From: Labrys sedimenti
GTDB taxonomy: Bacteria > Pseudomonadota > Alphaproteobacteria > Rhizobiales > Labraceae
DNA: 64,000 bases
Direction: 5' to 3'
Assembly (NCBI RefSeq): GCF_034424805.1
Contig: NZ_JAXOUF010000016.1
Span: 42,330-106,329, forward strand
Each line of letters begins with the position of its first letter. Positions within the stretch are counted from its first letter, which is position 1. This document shows, one piece after another, positions 58,354 to 64,000 of the stretch. The notes under the pieces are model-generated. The model had not been told where the DNA came from, made no database searches, and was given only the letters and a program-made list of their open reading frames with translations. The translations under genes and the position numbers were made by a program.

Positions 58354-59490
58354 ATGGCCGTCAACCTCTCCATCCCCGATGAAACGGACCGGCGGGAGCG
58401 TCTCTCCCAATGGGTCGATCGCCATTCCGGCCGCATCATGGTGCTGCCGGCCGTGCTCATCCTTCTGGCCTTCGCCATCTTTCCGCTGGTCGCCTCGGCC
58501 TATCTGTCGCTGTCGCGCTTCAAGCTCGCCGGCGGCAGCTTCACGCTCACCTTCATCGGCTTCTACAATTATCTGCGTCTCTTCCTCGGCGCCCAGCAAT
58601 ATCATTTCCTCGGCACGCTCAAGGCCTTCGGCTGGCTGGAATGGCTGCTGTTCGCAGGCCTTCTCGCCTTGCTGGGGTTCTGGCTGGTCCGCTTTGCGGC
58701 CAGGGGCTTCGCGATCCTCGGCTTCCTCGGGCGGCTGATCACCGCCAGCCTGATCGCCGGCATCGTCTATGTCGTACTCGCCACCACGGTGGCGGGCGGC
58801 ATTCCCGGCACGCTCCTGAACACGCTGCTCTATGTCGTGGTGGGGGTCTCAGTCCAGTTCCTGCTCGGGCTCGGCCTCGCTTTGCTCTGCGCCCAGCCGA
58901 TCCGGGCCCGCAGCTGGTTCCGCGTGGTCTTCTTCATCCCGGTGATGGTGACGCCGGTGGGCGTCGCCTACATTTTCCGCATGCTGGCCGACATGCAGAA
59001 GGGGCCCTTCGCTCCGCTCAGCCAGCTCCTCGGCGTCAGCCAATGGTCCTGGGCGACGGAAGCCTGGTCGGCGCGGCTGATGGTGCTGGTCGGCGATACC
59101 TGGCAGTGGACGCCCTTCATGTTCATCGTGCTGTTGGCCGCGATCGAGAACCAGCCGCGCGACCAGCTCGAGGCGGCCCATCTCGATGGCGCCGGCCCCT
59201 GGCAGATCTTCAAGGATATTACCTGGCCGGCGATCGCGCCGGTGGCGGCCACGGTGGTGCTGATCCGCCTGATCGAGGCTTTCAAGATCATCGACATGCC
59301 GAACGTGCTCACGGCCGGCGGCCCGGGCTTGGCAACGGAGTCGCTGACCCTGCATTCCTTCATCGCCTGGCGGACCCAGGATTTCGGCGGCTCGGCGGCG
59401 GTCGGCTACCTGCTCCTGTTCGTGTCGACAATCACCTGCGTCTCCTTCTTCAACTTCGTGGTGAGGCCCAGCCGGAGGTATCAGGGATGA
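58354..59490 (+). CDS. Sugar ABC transporter permease 1
   Basis: The 378-residue inner-membrane protein has about eight hydrophobic segments; the first is at about 29-50. The coupling (EAA) loop is EAAHLDGAGPWQIFKDITWP, near residue 270. It is longer than the usual 290-310 residues because of an extra membrane-rich segment at about 85-160 (WLLFAGLLALLGFWLVRF, LITASLIAGIVYVVLATTVAG). It overlaps the next gene by ATGA. It forms the channel with the second permease. Confidence 0.92.
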   Translation: MAVNLSIPDETDRRERLSQWVDRHSGRIMVLPAVLILLAFAIFPLVASAYLSLSRFKLAGGSFTLTFIGFYNYLRLFLGAQQYHFLGTLKAFGWLEWLLFAGLLALLGFWLVRFAARGFAILGFLGRLITASLIAGIVYVVLATTVAGGIPGTLLNTLLYVVVGVSVQFLLGLGLALLCAQPIRARSWFRVVFFIPVMVTPVGVAYIFRMLADMQKGPFAPLSQLLGVSQWSWATEAWSARLMVLVGDTWQWTPFMFIVLLAAIENQPRDQLEAAHLDGAGPWQIFKDITWPAIAPVAATVVLIRLIEAFKIIDMPNVLTAGGPGLATESLTLHSFIAWRTQDFGGSAAVGYLLLFVSTITCVSFFNFVVRPSRRYQG

Positions 59491-60539
59491 GCATGAGCCA
59501 GGATGATCGGCCCCTGCTGCGCCGCCTGTTCGAGCGCCGCAGCCTCGAGGAACTGGCGCCGATCCCGAAGGCGCTGACCTATGCCGCGCTGCTGGGCTGG
59601 ACCTTCGTGGTGCTCTTCCCGCTCTATTGGGTGCTGGTCACCTCGCTGAAGGTGCAGATCCAGGTCGATGCCGGCCCTTATTATTTGCCCTTCATCGACT
59701 TCCAGCCCACGCTGGACGCCTGGAATTTCATGCTGTTCCAGAACAACACGCTTTGGCCCTATGTGAACTCGATCATCGTGGCGCTGGTGAGCACGATCCT
59801 GGCCCTGATCATCGGTTCGCTCGCCGCCTATGCCCTGGTGCGCATACGCTTCCAGGTCAAGCTCGCGGCGATCATTGCCTTCATCGTGCTGGCCGCTGGC
59901 GTCATCGTCGCGGTGGCCGCGTTCGCTGTGCCCTGGCCGGCGGCGGTGGCGGCGGGCCTGGTGCTGTTCTTCATGATTCTCGGCACCATCGGCCGGCGCT
60001 TCAAGGCGGCGCTCGGCAACAACGACATCGAATTCTGGATGATCTCCAACCGCATCATGCCGCCGATCGTGGCCGTGCTGCCGATCTATGTGATGTTCCA
60101 GAACCTGAAGTTGCTCGACACCCAGGTCGCGCTGATCTCGACCTACACCGCGGTCAACCTGCCGATCGTGGTCTGGCTTACACGCGACTTCTTCGCCGGT
60201 ATCCCGCTGGATCTGGAGGAAAGCGCCGAGATCGACGGTGCTTCCAAGCTGCGCGTGTTTTTCACCATCGCCTTGCCGCTGGTGCGCTCGGGCCTGGCTG
60301 CCACCTTCATGCTGGTGCTGATCCTGGCCTGGAACGAATATCTTCTCGCCCTGTTCCTCTCCAATGCCAATGCGCAGACCATGCCGGTGCTGGTCTCGGC
60401 CCAGAACACCACGCGCGGCCCGCAATGGTGGTACATGTCGGTGCTGATCGTCATCATGATCGTGCCCGTCATCGTGATCGCCGCATTCCTGCAAAAGCAC
60501 ATCGCGCGAGGCCTGATGGTCGGCGCCGTCAAGGGTTGA
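59487..60539 (+). CDS. Sugar ABC transporter permease 2
   Basis: The 350-residue inner-membrane protein is of the MalG type: ALLGWTFVVLFPLYWVLVTSLK at the start, coupling loop EESAEIDGASKLRVFFTIALP, and AWNEYLLALFLSNANAQTMPV near the end. As in permease 1 there is an extra hydrophobic insert (about 128-165, IIAFIVLAAGVIVAVAAFAV). GGAGG lies before the ATG, which overlaps the stop of permease 1. The matched inserts in both permeases suggest they pack against each other. Confidence 0.93.
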   Translation: MSMSQDDRPLLRRLFERRSLEELAPIPKALTYAALLGWTFVVLFPLYWVLVTSLKVQIQVDAGPYYLPFIDFQPTLDAWNFMLFQNNTLWPYVNSIIVALVSTILALIIGSLAAYALVRIRFQVKLAAIIAFIVLAAGVIVAVAAFAVPWPAAVAAGLVLFFMILGTIGRRFKAALGNNDIEFWMISNRIMPPIVAVLPIYVMFQNLKLLDTQVALISTYTAVNLPIVVWLTRDFFAGIPLDLEESAEIDGASKLRVFFTIALPLVRSGLAATFMLVLILAWNEYLLALFLSNANAQTMPVLVSAQNTTRGPQWWYMSVLIVIMIVPVIVIAAFLQKHIARGLMVGAVKG

Positions 60540-60541
60540 AG

Positions 60542-61591
60542 ATGCAAGTCACGCTCAACAACGTCCACAAATCCTTCGGTGCGGTCGACGTGGTCAAGGG
60601 GCTCGACCTCGAGGTCAAGGACGGCGAGTTCCTGGTGCTGCTGGGCGCCTCCGGTTCGGGCAAGACCACGGCCCTGCGCATGATCGCGGGGCTGGAGACG
60701 GTGACCTCCGGCTCGGTGCGGATCGGCGAGCGCGACGTCACCCATGTCCTGCCGAAATATCGCGACATCGCCATGGTGTTCCAGTCCTATGCGCTCTATC
60801 CGCACAAGACGGTGTTCGCCAACATCGCCTACCCGCTGACGGTGCGCAAACGCCCCAAGGCCGAAATCGAGGCGGCGGTGAAGGACGTGGCCCGGCAGGT
60901 GCAGCTCGATCATCTGCTCGGCCGCCTGCCTCGCCAGCTCTCCGGCGGCCAGCGCCAGCGCGTGGCGCTCGCAAGGGCCATCATCCGCCGCCCCGCTGCC
61001 TTCCTGATGGACGAGCCCCTGTCCAATCTCGATGCCAAACTGCGCGGCCATATGCGCGCCGAACTCAAGCACATGCAGCACGAACTCGGCATCACCACCA
61101 TCTATGTCACCCATGACCAGGTGGAGGCGATGACGCTGGCTCATCGCGTGGCGCTGCTCGACAAGGGCGTGCTGCAGCAATTGGATACGCCGGCCAATAT
61201 CTACAACCGGCCCGCCAATCTGTTCGTCGCCGGCTTCATCGGCTCGCCGCCGATGAACTTCCTGGAAGGCGAGCTGAAGGAAGGGCGCTTTTCCTCCGAA
61301 GCGGGCGGCTTCGGCACCACCAATACCAGCTCGGCGCCACGCGCGGTTGCCGGCATCCGGCCCGAGGATTGCCGGGTGACCGAGCCCGATCTCGGCAAGT
61401 TTGCCGGCGAGGTCTTCGCCATCGAGCTGATCGGCGACCATTCGCTGGTCACCTGCCGCTGCGGGGCCGCCAGCGTGACGGTGAAGGTCGACAAGGAGTT
61501 CCAGCGCGAGATCGGGGAAAAGGTCGGCATCGGCTTCGACGACAGGGCCTTGCATCTTTTCGACGGCGAAAATGGGGAGCGGCTGGGGTAG
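60542..61591 (+). CDS. Sugar ABC transporter ATPase (MalK/UgpC type)
   Basis: The 349-residue ATPase has Walker A GASGSGKTT (35-43), Q-loop VFQSYALYPHKTVFANI, signature LSGGQRQRVALARAI, Walker B FLMDEPLSNLD, H-loop YVTHDQVEA and a C-terminal TOBE regulatory domain (about 240-349: GFIGSPPMNFLEG, VAGIRPEDCRV). It starts two bases after the permease stop. It energises the importer at the cytosolic face of the membrane. It is the last gene of the operon. Confidence 0.95.
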   Translation: MQVTLNNVHKSFGAVDVVKGLDLEVKDGEFLVLLGASGSGKTTALRMIAGLETVTSGSVRIGERDVTHVLPKYRDIAMVFQSYALYPHKTVFANIAYPLTVRKRPKAEIEAAVKDVARQVQLDHLLGRLPRQLSGGQRQRVALARAIIRRPAAFLMDEPLSNLDAKLRGHMRAELKHMQHELGITTIYVTHDQVEAMTLAHRVALLDKGVLQQLDTPANIYNRPANLFVAGFIGSPPMNFLEGELKEGRFSSEAGGFGTTNTSSAPRAVAGIRPEDCRVTEPDLGKFAGEVFAIELIGDHSLVTCRCGAASVTVKVDKEFQREIGEKVGIGFDDRALHLFDGENGERLG

Positions 61592-61662
61592 AGGTCATCG
61601 TTATCCTCCTTTGGAGGACGGACCTGGGCATATTCATATCTCACCCGCGCTGAAGAAAATGC

Positions 61663-61821
61663 GAGAATCCCTCCCCGGTTTCGGGGAGGGTGGCCTCGCG
61701 AAGCGAGGTCGGGTGGGGGCGAGTGGCGCTGCCCAATGCCATTTTAGAGCGGATTGCGCCACGCTCCCCTTCCGTCGCCTCTGCGCGGCGACACCTTCCC
61801 CGAAGTCGGGGAAGGATTCTC
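61663..61821. repeat. Long inverted repeat, family D
   Basis: GAGAATCCCTCCCCGGTTTC at one end mirrors GACTTCGGGG... read as CCCCGAAGTCGGGGAAGGATTCTC at the other; the similarity continues inwards for about 65 bases per arm, and each arm also has its own hairpin (CCTCCCCGGTTTCGGGGAGG; CCTTCCCCGAAGTCGGGGAAGG split form). It fills the gap between the ABC operon and the next gene and may act as a terminator as well. Confidence 0.8.
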
Positions 61822-61842
61822 GGAACCCACGCAGGAGACATC

Positions 61843-62253
61843 ATGGCTACCGTAAGACTTCTCAGCGACGACGAGGTCGCGGCCAATCCGGCCGCGAAGG
61901 CGGTGTTCGACGATATCAGGGCGACGCGCAAATCCGATTTCGTCAATAATTTCTGGCGGGGCCTCGCCAATGATCCGGTGCTGCTGAAACGCACCTGGGA
62001 GGAGGTCAAGGCGGTGATGGTCGGCGAGGGCGCCCTCGACCCGCTCACGCGCGAACTGATCTATATCGCGGTCTCCACGGCCAATTCCTGCCAATATTGC
62101 GTGCATTCCCATACGGCCGCCGCACGGGCCAAGGGCATGGATGATGCCCAATATGGCGAACTGCTTGCCATCATCGGCCTGGCCGGCAAGACCAATCACC
62201 TGGTCACGGCCATGCAGATTCCCGCCGATCCGGAATTCCTGGTGACGGGCTGA
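61843..62253 (+). CDS. Carboxymuconolactone decarboxylase/AhpD-like protein
   Basis: The 136-residue protein has the CMD-family core: LDPLTRELIYIAVSTANSCQYC with the redox pair C83 and C86 and H90 in CQYCVHSH, followed by AARAKGMDDAQYGELLAIIGLA. The CxxC...H motif is that of AhpD-like alkylhydroperoxidase proteins and not of true carboxymuconolactone decarboxylases. AGGAGA lies just upstream of the ATG; the frame extends to 61690 through the repeat, which I reject. It probably handles peroxide or thiol redox reactions; substrate unknown. Confidence 0.87.
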   Translation: MATVRLLSDDEVAANPAAKAVFDDIRATRKSDFVNNFWRGLANDPVLLKRTWEEVKAVMVGEGALDPLTRELIYIAVSTANSCQYCVHSHTAAARAKGMDDAQYGELLAIIGLAGKTNHLVTAMQIPADPEFLVTG

Positions 62254-62377
62254 AATCGCTTTTTCAGCCGTCGTTTTCCGCATTCAGCTCGTCCGGCCGA
62301 AGCCCGGGCTAAAGCGTTTTGCGATTTGACCGAGTCACCTGGAATCGCAAAGACGCGTCGAACCAAAGAGTTAGAGT

Positions 62378-62406
62378 AAAAAAGCGTTTTCGTGAAAACG
62401 CGTTTT
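62378..62406. terminator. Hairpin between convergent genes
   Basis: AAAAAGCGTTTTC and GAAAACGCGTTTT pair around TGT-like GTG centre, leaving a T-run on the plus strand and, read in reverse, also on the minus strand. It lies 125 bases past the CMD stop and just after the BrnA-like stop (62410). Sequences like this recur between genes in Hyphomicrobiales. Confidence 0.6.
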
Positions 62407-62409
62407 GCT

Positions 62410-62649
62410 CTAGTGATCGACGCCGGAGGCTTCCCGCAGGATCGCATTGATGCGGTCTTGCCAGCCGGGCCCATCGCCCTGGAAGTGCTCCAGCACGTCG
62501 CGGTCGATCCGCAGAGAAACCAATTCCTTGGCATTGGGCAGCGCCGGCCGCGACGTGGCAGCTGCCGGCGCCTTGGGCGCCGCGGGCTTGAAGACCGCCT
62601 CGGCATTCTTCCAAGGATCGCCCGGGCGGCGTGTTCTGTTGTTGCTCAT
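62410..62649 (-). CDS. BrnA-like antitoxin, orphan
   Basis: The 79-residue protein has a disordered Pro/Ala-rich N-terminus (residues 1-35) and a ribbon-helix-helix-type C-terminus LVSLRIDRDVLEHFQGDGPG then WQDRINAILREASG, the hallmark of BrnA antitoxins (DUF4415-like). BrnA normally pairs with the RNase toxin BrnT encoded just upstream; no BrnT-like frame is present in the 186 bases before it. It could be a solitary regulator. ATG 62649 is the only reasonable start. Confidence 0.7.
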   Translation of the reverse strand: MSNNRTRRPGDPWKNAEAVFKPAAPKAPAAATSRPALPNAKELVSLRIDRDVLEHFQGDGPGWQDRINAILREASGVDH

Positions 62650-62835
62650 GGGCTGAAACTGTCTCTGTTGCCGAAGGATCGGATCTGTCTATCTGCCGCC
62701 AATTCGAAGGTCGAGTCCAGAGCCGACCTCGATGTGACAAGCGCGCGTGCGACGGCAGGTCTTCCCTCCCGTCTCCCGTCATGCCAAGAATGAGCCGAAT
62801 CCATATGTCGGACTTATTCTCAGGAGCGAATCGCT

Positions 62836-63834
62836 ATGGCCAAGACCCGCTGGGGCATCCTGTCGACGGCGAAGATCGGCACCGGCAAGGTCATTCCCGG
62901 CATCCAGCGGGCAAAGGGCGCGGAAGCGGTCGCCATCGCCTCGCGCGACCTTGGCCGCGCCGAAGCCGTCGCCAAGGAGCTCGGCATTCCCAAGGCCTAT
63001 GGTTCCTATGAGGCCTTGCTGGCCGACCCGGATATCGATGCCATCTACAATCCGTTGCCCAATCACCTCCACGTGCCGCTCACTTTGCAGGCCGTGGCGG
63101 CGGGCAAGCATGTACTGTGCGAAAAGCCGATCGGCCTGACGGCCCAGGATGCGGCGCAGCTCCTGGTGCTGCCGCGCGACCGGCTGGTGATGGAAGCCTT
63201 CATGGTGCGCTTCCATCCGCAATGGCTGCGGGCGCGGGAGGCCGCGCGCTCGGGCGAACTCGGGGAAGTCAGGGCCGTGCAGGCCTTCTTCTCCTACTAC
63301 AATGTCGATCCCGCCAATGTCCGCAACCAGCTCGACATTGGCGGCGGCGGCATCCTCGACATTGGTTGCTATCCGATTGTCGCTGGCCGCTTCATCTTCG
63401 AGGCCGAGCCGCGGCGGGTGATCGCCCTCGTCGACCGCGATCCGGCGACGGGCGTCGATCGTCTCGCCTCGGCCATCCTCGATTTCGGCGAGGGGCGCCG
63501 CACCGAATTCACAGTCTCGACGCAGCTCACGCCGTTGCAGCGGGTCGATATCGTCGGCACCAAGAAGCGCTTCGAGATCGCCATCCCCTTCAACGCGCCC
63601 CAGGCCGAGGCCGTCACCGTCTATACGGACGATGGCTCCAGGCTCGGCGACGCCTCGGCGCTGGCCGAGACCATCGCCCCGGTCGACCAATATGCCGAGG
63701 AGGTCGATGCCTTCTCCGCCGCCATCCGTGGCGAGATCACGCTGCCCTACGGGCCGGCCGACGCCGTGCAGAACATGAAGATCATCGACGCGCTGTTCCG
63801 CTCGGAAAAGAGCGGCGCGTGGGAGACGGTATAG
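62836..63834 (+). CDS. Gfo/Idh/MocA family oxidoreductase
   Basis: The 332-residue dehydrogenase has an N-terminal NAD(P)-binding Rossmann domain (RWGILSTAKIGTGKVIPGIQ, 5-24), the family motif VLCEKPIG with catalytic K97, and a C-terminal alpha/beta domain with GGGGILDIGCYPIVAGRFIF that carries the expected D and H/Y-equivalent positions. AGGAG upstream supports the ATG. Such enzymes oxidise sugars, polyols or inositol. Its nearness to the sugar/polyol importer suggests a related catabolic role, which is inference. Confidence 0.92.
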   Translation: MAKTRWGILSTAKIGTGKVIPGIQRAKGAEAVAIASRDLGRAEAVAKELGIPKAYGSYEALLADPDIDAIYNPLPNHLHVPLTLQAVAAGKHVLCEKPIGLTAQDAAQLLVLPRDRLVMEAFMVRFHPQWLRAREAARSGELGEVRAVQAFFSYYNVDPANVRNQLDIGGGGILDIGCYPIVAGRFIFEAEPRRVIALVDRDPATGVDRLASAILDFGEGRRTEFTVSTQLTPLQRVDIVGTKKRFEIAIPFNAPQAEAVTVYTDDGSRLGDASALAETIAPVDQYAEEVDAFSAAIRGEITLPYGPADAVQNMKIIDALFRSEKSGAWETV

Positions 63835-63844
63835 GGTTTCTTCT

Positions 63845-63922
63845 AGTGTGCCGGTCTTCAGACCGGCAGGGAAATACCGTACTCCGGAAGAGGCTGGCCG
63901 GTCTGAAGACCGGCCCACCAGT
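63845..63922. repeat. Palindromic repeat, family E
   Basis: GTGCCGGTCTTCAGACCGGC near the start and GCCGGTCTGAAGACCGGCCC near the end; each arm is itself nearly self-complementary (CCGGTCTT/CAGACCGG), and the two are inverted copies. It follows the oxidoreductase stop by 11 bases and could terminate transcription. One copy in the window. Confidence 0.8.
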
Positions 63923-64000
63923 TAGTCGTTCGTGAAGAACTCGCAAGCCGCTGATTCAGCGAGAATTTTTTAGCTTGGCAAGTATTCGCGTTTGCCGGAT

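Noticed and set aside
58410..60539. Open frame in the +3-type frame through permease 1 that becomes permease 2
   Set aside because: Only the part from 59487 encodes a permease; the upstream 1 kb is a frame shadow of permease 1.
1..64000. CRISPR arrays, rRNA, tRNA and riboswitches
   Set aside because: No regularly spaced direct repeats, no rRNA or tRNA-like sequences, and no riboswitch consensus were seen on reading both strands.

Overview
The window looks like a chromosomal segment of a GC-rich alphaproteobacterium, most likely of the order Hyphomicrobiales (Rhizobiales). Signs are homospermidine synthase beside an ornithine-decarboxylase-type enzyme, the xerD / small membrane protein / aroK / aroB / CorC neighbourhood, DUF1523 and DUF2239 proteins, MalK-type sugar ABC genes, and several families of intergenic palindromic repeats. 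The genus cannot be fixed from sequence alone. I see no rRNA, tRNA, CRISPR array, phage or insertion sequence.

Layout. 1-1.9 kb: 3' end of a cytochrome b561 gene, nitrile hydratase beta subunit and its accessory protein (alpha subunit not in the window), and a Tat-exported DUF1287 protein. 2-5.5 kb, minus strand: homospermidine synthase, a GNAT acetyltransferase and ornithine/lysine decarboxylase, a putrescine-to-homospermidine route. 6-10.4 kb: DUF2239, then a plus-strand run of DUF305 protein, YVTN beta-propeller, ECF sigma factor and membrane anti-sigma factor. 10.5-11.1 kb: GNAT protein. 11.2-17.7 kb, minus strand: a five-gene unit (coiled-coil protein, unknown protein, AAA+ ATPase, unknown protein, membrane-anchored DUF1523 protein), the best candidate for an undescribed system. 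18.4-20 kb: catalase-related peroxidase coupled to cytochrome b561. 20-27.5 kb: CorC-like CBS protein, aroB, aroK, small membrane protein, isoprenylcysteine methyltransferase-like protein, FUSC protein and XerD.

27.5-56.3 kb is a surface-polysaccharide island that opens with an AT-rich non-coding stretch. It holds the four dTDP-L-rhamnose genes (rfbC, rfbB, rfbD, rfbA), an unknown protein, a secreted-looking Hint-domain protein, an XRE regulator, a free-standing copy of the Hint protein's C-terminal domain, very large multidomain glycosyltransferases (one split by an in-frame amber codon), a KpsT-type ABC ATPase, two KpsE-like export proteins, a methyltransferase and two more family-2 glycosyltransferases. 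Rhamnose activation, chain assembly and ABC-dependent export fit together as capsule or O-polysaccharide synthesis, but no KpsM-type permease or outer-membrane exporter is in the window.

56.7-61.6 kb is a sugar or polyol ABC operon (binding protein, two permeases, ATPase). 61.8-63.8 kb holds a carboxymuconolactone-decarboxylase-family protein, an orphan BrnA-like antitoxin and a Gfo/Idh/MocA oxidoreductase. Palindromic repeats of at least five kinds lie in the gaps between genes.
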